Source: Archilochus colubris
Lineage: Eukaryota > Chordata > Aves > Apodiformes > Trochilidae
Reading direction: 5' to 3'
Length of the DNA: 64,000 bases
NCBI GenBank assembly: GCA_023079485.1
Contig: CM041115.1
Span: forward strand, 43,641,805-43,705,804
Made by a program: the position numbers and the translations under genes. Of the stretch, positions 33,651-46,000 are shown one piece after another; positions within the stretch are counted from its first letter, which is position 1, and every line of letters begins with the position of its first letter. The notes below the pieces were generated by a model, which saw only the letters and a program-made list of their open reading frames with translations, was not told the DNA's origin and did no database searches.

Positions 33651-35002
33651 TGTCCTGATTCCAGTTGGGATGGAGATAATTTTCTTCTTAGTAGCTAGAC
33701 TAGCACTGTGTTTTTTATTTATTATTGGATTTGGTATAATAAGACTGTTGCTCAATGTACTGATGTTTTAAATTTTTCTAAGATATCAAGGATGTTTCAA
33801 TTTCCCATGCTTTGCTAGTGCTCAGGTGCACAAGAAGCTGGTAGGGAGCACAGCTGATCCAAAGTGACCAAAGAGATACTTCATACCTGTCACGGTTTAA
33901 CACTGGCCCGGCAATTAAACCGAGTGACAGAGGCTCTCTATTAATCTCTCTCTCCTCCTTGATAAAGAGAGAGAATAAGGGAGAGAGACTTATGGGTTGG
34001 AAACTAAACTACAAAACTTTAATGAAACAGTAATGATAAATAGGAAAAATTACTAAATATATACAAATATACAGGAAAATGGAAACCACATTCCTCCCTC
34101 CTTTTTCCCCAATAACTCTCACGTCACCACTGAGGCTGCAGGGCAGCCCTGGGAAAGTCCAGGCTGGACTCCTGGAGTCAGCAGCAGTCGGGAGCTGGAG
34201 GCAGGAACACACAGATTCAGGCTGGCAGGGATCAGGACCACAGGCAGACAAATGGACAGAATCCTCCCAGGATGCTGGGTGAAGGAAGGGAAGCAGGAAA
34301 TCGGACTTGGCCCTCGTGATCCCTCAAATTTATACTGAGTATGACATATATGGGATGGAATACTCTGTTTGGTCAGTTCTGGCATCTATCTTGTCTGTTC
34401 CTCCCCAAAGCAGGGCTGCAGGTGGGACCTCTTTACTCCTTCTGGAGGGTAAAAGTTTTCCTCAGAGCTGAGCAGTGTCCTTGGCTCTGCATACCAGTCT
34501 TTAGTAGTAACTATAAACATCCAGTGTTATCAATCCTAGAAGCACACACTGTCTGAGAAACTTGCTGTTAATTTCAGCAAGTGCAGCTCCTTACAAGAGA
34601 CTTAGCTAAAAGCAAAAGTACAAGACAGAAAATTACCTTTATCCTGACCCAAACCAGGACAATACCATATGATGCCATGTTTGGTAACAAAAGCTAGGGA
34701 AAGAAGAAGAAAAGGGGGAATACATCTGGAGTGATGGCACTTGTCTTTGTACATGTTACACGTGGTGGAGCTTGACTTTCCTGGAGACACCAGAACACCT
34801 GTCTGCCAAGGGGAGGTAGTGAATTAATTCCTTGTTTTGCTTTGCTTCCATGCATGGCTTTTGCTTTACCTATTAAGCTGTATTTAGCTTAACCCATGAG
34901 TTCTCTCACTTTCACTTTTCCAGTTCTCTCCCCATGCCCCCAGGGGGGAGTGAGCAAGATGCTGCGTGGGGCTTAGTTGCTGCCTTGGATTAAACCATGA
35001 CA
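33651..35002 (+). mobile_element. Avian ERVL-type LTR, split by a second LTR
   Basis: Plus-strand copy of the same family as the LTR at 1918-2510. The left part (33651-33887) starts TGTCCTGATTCCAGTTGGGA. The right part (34662-35002) ends GCTTAGTTGC then TTAAACCATGACA. The two halves are continuous relative to the other family copy once the insert at 33888-34661 is removed. Confidence 0.8.
33888..34661 (-). mobile_element. Solo LTR nested in an older LTR, 5-bp target duplication
   Basis: A 774-bp insert bounded by TGTCACGG and CCAGGACA (inverted termini TGTC...GACA), with ATACC repeated directly on both sides (33883-33887 and 34662-34666). On the minus strand it starts TGTCCTGGTTTGGGTCAGGA. 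A 5-bp duplication fits ERVL-like integration. No viral genes are present. Confidence 0.85.
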
Positions 35003-35213
35003 GATGTTATCCCACCAAAATCTATGGGCATGACATTTTGTGGCTGCTCAGTTACTAGTTTATGAATTCTATGCAGAATTCTGACTACTCAGAATTCTGC
35101 TCATAGTCTCAAGGCAAGGCCAGATGTATAGCAAGAAGTAAGAACTTTTTTAAAGCCACCTGGTATTGTTGAAGGAAGTATAAATGAGCTTCCAGCAAAC
35201 AGCCCTTCTTAAG

Positions 35214-35346
35214 AAACAAAACAAAACAAACAAAACGGAACAACCCAAAAAAACAAACAAACCAAAACCAACTAAACAACAAAAACATAAAAAACAAAAA
35301 GAGGAAAGAAACCCCAACAAACAAAGACTCAAAACCACACAAAAGG
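35214..35346. repeat. A-rich (CAAA)n-like low-complexity tract
   Basis: Degenerate AAAC/CAAA units. On the minus strand it produces a phenylalanine/leucine-rich open frame that is not a membrane protein gene. Confidence 0.85.
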
Positions 35347-35540
35347 CATAAAAATGAAGCTGAAAGCTTCAACATACATTGAAAACAACTTTTATTTATT
35401 TAGATAAGCAGAATATAATATAACTATCCATATTATCTCAACCCAGACTTGCAAAGGAGACCTACAAAACACTTTCAAAGGAGCACAGAGAATTAAACTA
35501 AAATTCTAAATTTGTGGAATACAAACCATCATGACTACCA

Positions 35541-35610
35541 TTTCTTTCTTTTTTTTTTTTTTTTTTCATTTTCCGTTTTCTATTTTTTCTTTCTTTTTTT
35601 TTTCCCCCTT
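35541..35610. repeat. T-rich low-complexity tract
   Basis: TTTC units and T runs. Confidence 0.85.
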
Positions 35611-37589
35611 AGGGAGCCAGCCACTGCAAAGACATCACCATAGCCACCTGTACACTGAAAGCTTTTAAGCAGCTGGGGAGATGGTAACAGCTTAGCTAGC
35701 ACAAATCAAATCAGCTTTGCTCTTGCCATTTCTAGTCTTTGTGAAGCTGTATTTCAGGAAAATGAGGGCCTTTGTAGCACAAGTCCCAGATTTTGGGCAA
35801 TCAGAAACAAGTGTAGATCAGTATAAATGTAAGTGTCAGGGAGCAGGTAAGCCAGGAGCAGAGACACAGCAAGGTCTGCAGGGCAGAGCTCTCACTTACA
35901 AGAGCTGCAGTACCACAGTGCACAAGCAGGAAAAGGACTTGTGTTTCCCTGCCTTCTCCAATGGCAGGTGTTTGGCCCAAGGGAAACAGGTGGACTGCAA
36001 TGTCTTGCTAAGCTTTCTTTCACTCTGCCATTTGTGAAGATTGATGGATTTCTTGCAAAGTGTCTGCTTGGCAAGTCCCAGAGCAAGGGGCTGGAATACA
36101 GTAGAAGAACATCCACAGTCCTGAGGAAATAAAGCCTTATTTTGAAGATTACTTTAATACCAGGCAGGCCTGATCTCAAGACTTTTGAGGAACGGTATCT
36201 CTGTATATCTCAGTCCAAAGACTGAAAAAAAAGGAGGCAAGTCACTTCTCAAGTGTTCTGTAGAAAGAGGCCCAAGAGTACCATCTGGACTTTCCCATCT
36301 GATCAACCAAGCAATACCAAGAAGCAGCTGTTGGTGGCCTAACACCCAAAAGCTACAAAGCAGCTAAAAAACAAGCCAGCCTACTATATTTGTATGTAAT
36401 TTATACTAGAACCTGGCTCTGTAACTTTGCTGGCTTTCCATTATCTTCAGTCACACTTTTTCTACATCTGATTTAATTTCCACTTACATTGCAGGAAGCC
36501 CTCCAACACTTCTGTCCCCCTGATACCTTCAGCTTGAAGTGGGAATCAGACAAGCTAAACAGTCTTCCTGAGATGATATCAAAGAAAATACAAGACAGCA
36601 TTCTGTCTGTTTTGTACCAGGACATGCTGGTTCATTGTGGCTTAGGTAGAAAGATCATTCAGATTGCAAACTTCAAATGTACTTTATTAAGGTTAAAACC
36701 ATAAATAGAGTACAGCATTTCAGATGCTGTGAACTGTGAACAGTGCAGCATCACATGGGTGTCTGACTGGGGCACTCTGTCTGTCAACGGGCTACCCCAT
36801 TGTGGTCATTCAAGATATTAGAGAATTTTCTTACTAAAAAACACTTGAAACAGAAAGCATTTCCACTTGATAACCTCTTGCTGCACTTTCAGAAAGAGGC
36901 AATGTCACAGAGGTGGTGACAGTACAACATGGGAGCTGCCTGCCAGCTGCCTGAGCTTATCCTGTGGCCATATGATGTGCATGGCATGTCACAGGCTGGA
37001 ACATGATGCTGCTGGTGACTACAGCTGCTTAACTGCTGCATGGATCACGAGGATCTCAATGCAGAATGGTCCTGCAGGCTGGATCTTCTCCCTCCAAATT
37101 GCGGGAAGCTGGAGGCTGAGGTGTCTGACCTCATTTATTTGGAGTCAGCAATTCAAGGAGGTTTTGGAGCTTAAAATCCCACAGCTGTAACACGAGTAAG
37201 TGATCAGGAGAGCTGGCAGGACCCCGGGTATTCACCTTTGTACATAGGCTGTACCAGAGCTTTGTAGACCAGGACTGAACAACATGGTAGAGGCTTCTGC
37301 TAGCCTTGTGGATCTAAACTTCTGCCCTCTAGGCACAGCAACCAGGAGATGCACACCATGGTGTGCAGGGGTACCATGCTTGTGGCCTCTGCTCAAGCTC
37401 CTACCACAAAAACAACTCAACCAAAGTAGTTATGAAAGCTGGCTGTGACCAAATGGGGAGAAAGGGAACCATAATTTCCTGGTGTCCTTCTCATAATAAA
37501 GTGTAATAACAACAGGGGACTGGTTCTACATTTCTTTATGTGGCACACTCTGATTTATTCCCAGCAAGATGGTGTCATGAGCAGGTTTT

Positions 37590-37876
37590 CTGGAGTGATC
37601 TCTGCCAAAAAGCAAGACAAGAGGGCATGGTCTTAAGTTGTGCCGGGGGAGGTTTAGGTTGGATATTAGAAAGAATTTCTTTACCGAAAGGGTGATCAGA
37701 CATTGGAATGGGCTGCCCAGGGAAGTAGTGGATTCTCCATCCCTGGAGATATTTAAAAAGAGACTGGATGTGGCACTCAGTGCCATGGTCTGGTAACTGC
37801 AGCGGTAGTGGATCAAGGGTTGGACTTGATGATCTCTGAGGTCCCTTCCAACCCAGTCAATTCTATGATTGTATGA
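37590..37876 (+). mobile_element. CR1 LINE 3' fragment
   Basis: ATTGGAATGGGCTGCCCAGG, TGGAGATATTTAAAAAGAGA and ATCTCTGAGGTCCCTTCCAA, ending TCTATGATTGTATGA. It shares subfamily text (GGCACTCAGTGCCATGGTCT) with the copy at 59172-59705. Confidence 0.9.
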
Positions 37877-38441
37877 AAAAGTTGCCTTGAAGAATGAACA
37901 GGAATGCTTCTACACAGGCTCGATCAAAGGAAACTTGGTCGTTTCCTCACTCCTTGCTCCTCTCTCTTAGCAAGGCACTCTAAGCTTTTCCAACAGGTAT
38001 TTATGGCGAAGAGGGTAAGCTCAGAACTGCCCACACAGTGAACCTGTTACCCAGGTGCTTCACAGTGGAGTCATGGGGAGCCAGGACAGGATTCCTCAGC
38101 ACATCGTGCTCAGGGTGAGCAGGACTGGAGGGTGCTGAAGGGACAAACGTGGAAAACCTGAAGTCCCCGGATGCGGCTCAGTGGGGTTTCTGGTAGCTTT
38201 GGCTCACAAAACACCAGCTCTTCGGGTAAATGTTTCAATAACACGACGCCTCTGCTAACTTGCTCACGTCTTTAATGACGCACCTCTAACGCCGCTAGGG
38301 AAATCCCTTATATTGGCTCCGTCCGTGCTTTAGTGCGGGAGTTAGTGCCCACCGGTACTGACAACCGTGCCACACCACAACACCCAAACCACCGACCCGG
38401 GGCCTCTACGCCCGACTATTCCCTCCCGTCCCGCCCGCCTC

Positions 38442-38453
38442 TGCGCCTGCGCA
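38442..38453. promoter_or_regulatory. NRF1-type site
   Basis: TGCGCCTGCGCA differs by one base from the palindromic NRF1 consensus TGCGCATGCGCA and lies in the CpG island upstream of KIAA2026. Confidence 0.55.
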
Positions 38454-38484
38454 ACAAAGGCCCCCGGCCCCGGCCCCGGCCCCG

Positions 38485-38587
38485 GCTCCGGCTCCCGCCC
38501 CGGCTCCGGCTCCCGCCCCGGCTCCGGCTCCCGCCCCGGCTCCGGCTCCCGCCCCGGCTCCGGCTCCCTCCCCGGCTCCGGCTCCTA
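38485..38587. repeat. 18-bp GC-rich minisatellite in the KIAA2026 promoter
   Basis: About 5.7 copies of GCTCCGGCTCCCGCCCCG, nearly perfect. It is followed by a (CCGCCT)n tract (about 38606-38648). It accounts for the proline/arginine- and glycine/serine-rich open frames in this interval. Confidence 0.9.
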
Positions 38588-38605
38588 CCCCCGCCCCGCC
38601 CCCGG

Positions 38606-38648
38606 CCTCCGCCCCCGCCTCCGCCTCCGCCTCCGCCTCCGCCTCCGC
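38606..38648. repeat. (CCGCCT)n microsatellite
   Basis: Hexanucleotide repeat in the CpG island just downstream of the 18-bp minisatellite. Confidence 0.85.
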
Positions 38649-38784
38649 AGCTGCCGGAGGTGTCCGCCTCTTTCCGCCCTGCGCCTCCAGAGCCGGGCGC
38701 CTTTTGATGACGCCACCTCACCCGGCTTCCAGAACCGCCACAGCGCCGCCGCCGCCGCTGCTGCCTCCGCTGCCCCGGGGCCGG

Positions 38785-38794
38785 GCGCGTGCGC
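38785..38794. promoter_or_regulatory. NRF1-like site
   Basis: GCGCGTGCGC matches the NRF1 core with one difference and sits beside a potential donor of a non-coding first exon. Confidence 0.4.
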
Positions 38795-39433
38795 GGTAGG
38801 TGAGGCTCCGCGTCCCTTTCTCTCCCCGCGCTCCGGGGCCGCCGGGGGGGCCGCGCCCCTTCCCAAACCCACAGACCCTAAACTGGCGCCGCTGCCCCAC
38901 GCTGGGACCGGCCCCGCAGCGCTGCCCGGTGCGGCGAGGCGGGGCAGGGAAGCGCTTCGCCGCGCGGGCCGGAGCTGGCCCGAAGGCGGCCGGCGCTGGG
39001 ACAGCACTCACCGACCGACCGCCCGTTCGCTCTCTCCACTTCCCTTCAGGAGGGGGCCGCGAAGGGGCAAGCGGAGGCGGAAGAGTCTGTCACGGCGGGG
39101 TTAGACGGGCGGGGAGGGGGGAGGCGAGGCGAGGCCAGCGGGAGGCAGAGGTATGAGCCGCCGGCGGCCGCCGAGAGCGGCCCTTGAGGGCGCGGGAGCC
39201 GCCGCCGTCCCCGGGCGGTCCGGTGAGGCCGTACGGCGGAGGCTGCCTCCGGGGAGAGTCGGGCCGAGCACCTCCCCGGCAGCCGCGGCCGCCGCTTCCC
39301 CTGCTACCGGCGGCAGGGCTGAGGTCGTCGCGGGGGAGTGTGGCGAGGGGCTGAATCACTGTGTCTCTGTGCACAGGTGAGCCCGATGCGGATCCGCCGG
39401 CTGGGCGCGGGGGAGCGCGGCGGTCCCTAGCGG

Positions 39434-40020
39434 ATGCTGAAGAGCCGGCCTGGGGCTCGCAGCCCCTCTGTAGCCGGGGAGGCCCTGGACGCGCTTGGGG
39501 TGGGAGAGATGGACTCGGCAGAGCCGGCCGGCGGAGACCTTTCGGCGGATCGGCCCGCAGATAAAATCCTTCGGTGCAGAGAGGAGGAGCCGGAGAAGGA
39601 GGGAGATGATGCGGGGAGGAAGAGCGGCAGCGACTGCTCCTGGGAGCAGAGCCTGGATCCCGAGCTGCAGCAGGGATACCGCATTTTGCGGGAGTTTCTC
39701 ATGGAGAAGCACCGGCATCTAACAGCACCTTTTTTAAAGCCCCTCGAGGATCAGGCATCCATCAGGGAAGAAGAAGGAGCTGGCTCTCTCTCGGGTCATA
39801 ACGGCAGTCGCTCCTATCAGCAGTTCCCAGCTGGAATGTGGTTGCTGAAGATGGAAGAGAAATTTTCCAACGGGCAGTACAGAGGAATAGAAGATTTCGT
39901 GAGTGACTTCCGGCTAATGCTGGAGACGTGTTACCGGCTGAACGGTGTAGATCACTGGCTCTCCAAACAAGCGCAGAAACTGGAGATGATGCTGGAACAG
40001 AAGCTGGCACTGCTGTCCCG
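39434..40020 (+). CDS. KIAA2026: KIAA2026 exon 1: bromodomain
   Basis: Open from ATG 39434, just after an in-frame TAG at 39428, to the donor CCCG|GTAGGT. The first ATG has C at -3 and +4 (weak). The ATG at 39509 has G at -3 and G at +4 (strong) and would start [10 protein letters not shown]. The bromodomain is encoded in this one exon: helices from [10 protein letters not shown] through [28 protein letters not shown] and [11 protein letters not shown]. The acetyl-lysine-type asparagine is present (CYRLN, N170). The loop after helix Z holds an acidic/serine insert (about 105-130). Confidence 0.95.
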
Positions 40021-43000
40021 GTAGGTATAGAAGACTCGAGTGGGGGCCCATCAGATGCTGTTTATGTAAAGCAGAGCAGGAGTGTGTGTTTCTTTTTGTA
40101 AAAATACAAAATGTTTCTTAACAGCCCTGCAGTGAAACTCTTGAAGTCACAGTGAGGAACATTTCCTGCCGGGAGGTATTAAAATCTTAATTCAAAATCC
40201 TTTGCTGATTCCAGGCCCGAGAAAACCAAAATGCAAAATAGGGCACAGCATTTCCTGGCTAAGATTTTCCTTATGAAAGAAACTTTTTATGAAAGTGGAG
40301 GCACACGTTTAGACAGAATGTCAAATACTGCTCTGTTTTATGCTGTCTAAGGCAAATTCAGTAACCCAGGCTCTGTACGAATGCTAGGCTCATAAAAATT
40401 ATGGGACTCTTCTGTGAAATTTTTACTGTTGTTAGCATAAATAGGAACAAAATCTTGAGCCAGAGTATAAATTGTATGGTTTTGATAATCATAAAATGTA
40501 ACACAGTATTTGGCATATCATGGTATTAAATGGCAACATGGAAATGTTGATATGTTTAAATATAAGTTCCTGTCAGGAACTTAACATCTAAAGCAGCTGG
40601 AACAGAAAGCTGTCAAGCTATATAGTAGAAAGCCTTGTTGAAATGACAACTGAAATGTGCTTTATTATGACATATGCTTGTATTCAGAGAACTGTGGTAG
40701 CTTGTTAAAATGAAAGTCTTCTGAGTGAGATAGTATTTTTCATTTGAAAACCAAAAGGATTTTTTGGCAAAGAAATACATAAAGCTGTGCATGTCCATCA
40801 ACTTTAAGCTTGCTAGGTGACACAGAGCATTAGCTGCCAGCTGGTAAGAACCTTGCTTGTGTAGTGGTAGCTCTTGCCAGTGAGAAGTGTGATGCACAGC
40901 TCAGTAAGTTAGTGAGTGTATTTTGTTTTGTAGTAGCAACACTACATTTGAAGCTTCTTGTGGAACAGCAGTTTTCAGACTGGTTGGGAGCAGAAGGAAA
41001 AGAGCTGAAGGGGCCTGAATTGCTTAAGTAAATCGTGATTTTCAAAGAAATCAGGACTCACATCTTAAAACAGTTACTGCTGGCAAGTCAATATCTAACC
41101 GAGTGCAACTTGGAAGGTTTGTGTAAAGTTCTGTATGTTGTATGACCATAACAGCCCAGCTGTATTGGATTGAAGGGCCTTTTGTTGAAGTCTCTTTGTT
41201 GGATTTTGTGACTACTCATTCCTGTGGGTAGGACCTGAGAATGGTCAATGCCTTTTTCCTAGGAACATTAAGAGACTTAAGTCAGTGTATGTGTTGCATC
41301 ATCAAATAGCAATATATGCCTTTACAAAAAAACCAAAAAAAAAAAAATCAGCTGCTGGTGTCATTTTTCCACAAATGCACAGTCTTTGTTCAAATAAAAA
41401 GAAGTGTTAAACTGCCTAAAACTTATGCTACCTCAATATATAGTGAGTTTCTGGTATATCAGCTCCTCAGAGATTTGTAAATGTTTTTTTTGGTATGTTT
41501 TTGTACACTATCTTGATAAAAGTTTCTTAGCATTACTTATAGAAAAGATTATGAAAGCTGGGGTACTCAAAGTTCTTTTAGATCAGACAGTTGCTAGTGT
41601 TTAGCAGAAATAGTTTTATTAGTAAAATGAAACTGAAGAACTGCTTCTTGGAAATAATGTAAGAAATCCGACCTATAAATAATTTTTGGTTACTTGAGAT
41701 GGATATCCACAGATGTGAGAACACAGTTCATGTCAGCATATTGGTTTTAAGTGGAAAAAATGGCAAGTGAAAAATAACTATTCTTTTGTGAGTAAATACA
41801 CCTGATCGGTAATCCATAGTGTAGTCATTAAAGTGCTGCTGCTAATGGAAACTGTAATTGTGAATTAGCTTGCATTTTTCTTCCAGGCATTTAAGAGAAA
41901 AAACATCAATAGCTGTGACATCTAAAGGATGCTACGGGCTAGAAGATGAGAAAGGAACATCATGCATTTCAACAAGACGTCGTTCTGCACCTCGCACTTT
42001 AGGCTTATCAACAGGCGTGTTTGAGTCTGTGATGGTTCAAGTTTTAAGACAAGAGGAACAGCTGAGAGCAAAAGAAGAAAAGAGGTAATAGAAATATTTG
42101 GGCTTTTTTCATTTTAAATAACTGTGTCTTCCTAGTTCTCTACAGGAGCTAGCTCCTTGAAGCTTTTTTGGGTAAATAATCAAAGTGCTCTTTGTCTTAA
42201 GGGCTTAATACAGTGCATCCACAAAGCAAAACTTAGTTCTTTATTTACCACCTTCTTGAAAAATTGCTGGAGTCGTAAAATTGATAATAAAGGCTGCTCT
42301 TATCTTAGGGATGTGAAGCTTCTAGTAGTAACTGCAACCCACACTATTAACTCTGAGACAATTTATCATACATCTCCTTGGACAGTTTTCTGTGCAACAA
42401 TAATTATAAAAAAAAATATTGCCAGAATGATTAACTGCAGTCACCCCTTCCCTTGTTGATAGTCAGAATCAGATTATCTCTGCCTGTGGCACTCCTCTTA
42501 TCTCACTGATGTGGCGTTTCAACTTGTCAATTAGGTGACAAACAGAGAATGTGTGTGTAGTTAATTCTGATTTTGTGGTTTTCATAAATTTAAAAGGTAT
42601 GTAATTCCAGACAGTGCTTAGTGTTTTTATGGTAATCTTTCACTTTGAGGAAAATGGAAGTTTATAAGCTTGTATACTTTAACACTAATTTGAGACACTG
42701 AACATGGAGCATTATGTTAAGACAGTATTAGCTTTAGAAGAAAAATATTTCCAGATTGCTTTCAGAGTGTATGTTTTTTGAGATTTTTCCTGTATAGCCA
42801 GTCCACTCTTTTTTTGCAAGTAATCTTCATTTTCAACAAATCTGAATTTGGCTGAGTGTTAGCTAGTATTTTTCTCTTAGAAATTAGTGAACTTTTCTTC
42901 CTCTAATCCACCTCATACTTGGCAAAAAAGCAAAGATCACTAGTGTTGTTATTTCTCTGGTAAAATTATGTGGATTTATGTTCAGGTCTGTGTTCTAGAT

Positions 43001-46000
43001 CTATGAACTTGATCAACACTGTTGTGAAAAAGAAAATTTAGTTAGATTTTAATTCATGCATGGATTTAGTGGAACACGCTACCTGATCAAATAAAAGTTT
43101 TGCCTTCATACAGCTGCTTTAAGCATGTTCCTGCAAAGCTGTAGTAATTAGCAGTTAAGTCAGTGTAGCTGGATATACACAAAAGTCTGAGATCCTGTAC
43201 GAAGGATACTCCATGGTGGTTTAATTTACAGAATGTTCTACAATAACAGAAAAAGATCACCTCTTTCTGCCCTAAAATTTTGGCCTTTGTCACTTATTTG
43301 GAAGCAATAAAGATGTGTCTCTTCATAGAGACATAGTTGAATATTTCTTTGATCTCCTCAAATAGTAATAATGCTTCAGATATCTAATCAGCATACATGT
43401 ACTTTCTAGCTAGCAGTTATTGTAGCTCAGACTGTTTATCTGCCTCACTAGGAATTACATATTTGAAAGCCCAGATAAATAAGGTTGCGAATACAAGCGT
43501 CTTTCTACAAAATTGGACTTCAGCAGGCAGTTTCTATGGGTATGAGGCTAAGTTAATATCTACTCCTTTGCTGCAGGTATTTAAATACTTTTATAAGGCA
43601 TAGGCAGTAGTAAATGACATTTTAAAAATAGTTTTGGGTTGTTGTTTTCCAAAATCCTTGAAATTTATTTTTCAACTGTACATTTTGGGAGAATATTCTG
43701 AAGCATGGTTTATATTGTCTTTTCTGTATTTAACTTCATATAAATTCTATTCAGATCCTTTCATTATTTAGGTGTCTTTTGTAGAGTGTTCTTTTCTTTC
43801 TCCTAATTTATCCACTTACTGCACAATCTATTTAATTTTTCTTTAATATTTTATAACCTCCCCCAAGTGATGGATTCATCACTGCAGATTCAGCATGTAA
43901 GAACTGATGAAATCTCTTTGCAAAACTGATTCCATTACTGTGTAGGTAATAGTTTCTACACAACAGTAAAAGCATCCTGCCCCACCCCCAAGTATATATG
44001 TAACATATGATTTACCATACTTGTTAGTCTTGTTTGTAAGCTTTCCTTTTGTTAATTGTTCTAATTATTAGGATATTGAATATCGTTTTTGGATTATTAG
44101 TTACATTCCCATGGGGTTATACTCAGTTGCTTGGTTATGTGCTAATTAAGCAACATATCAATATATGTACTAACTTGCATATTAGTTTTTTAAAAAGTGG
44201 AATTATTATATAATTGGAAATGTTTGCCTATTTAGAAGCATTTATGCACCTAAACATAGGCGTATGTTCTGATGGAAACTTTTACAATCATTAGTGAATG
44301 ACAGGTAATTATTTGATTGATTATTGATTTCAGTGGTCATTGAGTGTCTATATGACTACAGTTTGTTGAAATTTATGAAAAGTGCCTCTTTGTCTTTACC
44401 ATCTCTGAAAATGTCATCCGGGTGTACATTTCAGACATGTTCATTAATGTATAAAATCATAGAACGGTTTGGAAGGGACTTTAAAGATCATCTAAAAATC
44501 ATGTAGTTCCAACTAAATGAGATTGCTTAAAGCTCCATCTCTCCTGGTCTCAGACATTTCCAGGGCTGTGGCCTCCACCTCTCTGGGGAATGTGTTCCAG
44601 TGTCTTACCACCCTCATAGTAAAGATTTTTCTTCTGATATCTAACATAAATGTTTGGTTTTAAGCCATTCCCCCTTGTCCTATCACTACACACACTTGTG
44701 AAAAGCCCCTGCCCAGGTTTCTCATAGGTTCCCTTAAGGTACTGGGAGGCTGTTAAAAGATCTTCCAAGAGCCTTCTTTTCTCCAGGCTGAGCAAACCCA
44801 GCTGCATCAGCTGGTCTTCCAGCCCTCTCCATTTAAAGAAGTAAATTCTGGTTGCAAGTTAGTAATTTAAATGAGCAAATTGTGGAATGAGAAATGCTTA
44901 TACCTGAATTTTGCCTTTGAGGAGAATGTGAGCATGGAATGAACTGAGTCCTATGGAAGACTACAGAGTATGTCATAATGTGATAGAAAATATTACAGAA
45001 AATTAAGGTAACATGGGCATCTCCAAATTTAATTCCTTTTTACTATTAAATCTATATTCAATTTAGAATAATGTGCAATACTGCTGTTTTGTGTGTACAG
45101 CTTTCTAGTTTATTTTTTTAAAAGAAAGTTTGTAGAAACAAACTACTTCTGTAGAAATACAGTAGAATTAAAACAGTTGTCTCTACCTTGCTATCAGAGT
45201 TCCAATGCCTTACTTTTACCTGTGAAAACATTTAAGTGGTAATTGAGTGGCAAAAAGTACAGTCTGGATTTTGCTTTCTCTCCTCTCTAAGTGAAATCTC
45301 TTGTTGCAAGTGACAAGGAATTAGCTGGTGAGATGCAACTACTGTTATAGGAAGAAAGTTGTATGTAAGGAATTATGTCCAGGCTCTGTTTTAGGTGATA
45401 TCTACCTGGGGAGCATGTTTTAAGGTCAGTTGCTTGTAGTTTTGTGTACTCAAGAGCTGTAAAACAGCTGCTGCAGACATCATCTAGGAATATATTTCTC
45501 CTTTGCTAGTCTTGAAATGTCAGCTTGACCTAGAGATTGTTTTGTGTTATAATTGTAAAGACAATACGTGTCTGCACACATTCTGGATAAATCTAAATAG
45601 AAGTGTGAAAGAACAGTGATTTTTTTTTTGCAATCACTGTCACATAAAAGCCAAAAATGTTTGTCCAGAGAATTTCTCGGTGTATTGCTAAGTATCAAAA
45701 GTTTCTGTCTCCAGCTCTTCCCCCTCCACAACTGCTGCCTTGTCCCCCATCCTCTCCCCTCTTTTCTTCCACAGTTGCTCCATTGTCCCACCTCCTCTCC
45801 CCTCATCTCCCTGCTTTCCCATCTCAACAAAAACACCCCAGGGATGAGCTGTGCCCTTCAAAATATGGGCAGCTAGTAGAAAGACCTCACTAATGAAGAT
45901 AATAATGTGTGCTGCTATTTACATTTTCTCTTTAATATCTCTTGGGAAGAGAATTGACTACTGTGATTAAATGATAGCTTTAAAAAAGGCAGACATTTTT

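Larger units (their letters stand above)
25449..38299. other. Intergenic region between divergent IL33 and KIAA2026
   Basis: Holds the repeats listed separately. No long open frame exists here. In mammals the intronless RANBP6 gene (over 1,000 codons) lies in this interval, and it is not present. Non-coding IL33 leader exons may lie here but cannot be located. A segment around 35.8-36.15 kb ending GAAATAAAGCCTTATTTTGA has LTR-like features but is unassigned. Confidence 0.7.
38300..39433 (+). promoter_or_regulatory. KIAA2026: CpG-island promoter and 5' leader of KIAA2026
   Basis: GC content and CpG frequency rise sharply at about 38.3 kb and stay high into exon 1. Seen: an inverted CCAAT box (38312-38316), GC boxes (around 38591-38604), two NRF1-type sites, a CRE-like half site TGACGCCA (38708-38715), and no convincing TATA box. 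Possible splice signals in the leader include donors at GCGCG|GTAGGT (about 38796) and CACAG|GTGAGC (about 39376) and an acceptor CACTTCCCTTCAG (about 39049), so a non-coding first exon is possible. Confidence 0.75.

Noticed and set aside
34009..34385. Cysteine- and serine-rich frames
   Set aside because: Entirely within the nested LTR, with no internal viral genes.
35109..35375. Phenylalanine/leucine-rich frame resembling a membrane protein
   Set aside because: Antisense translation of an A-rich low-complexity tract.
38367..39104. Longest non-KIAA2026 open frame (245 codons), proline/glycine/arginine-rich
   Set aside because: It is produced by the GC-rich minisatellite and CpG island, where stops are rare. 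All frames on both strands are open, and there is no recognisable protein text.
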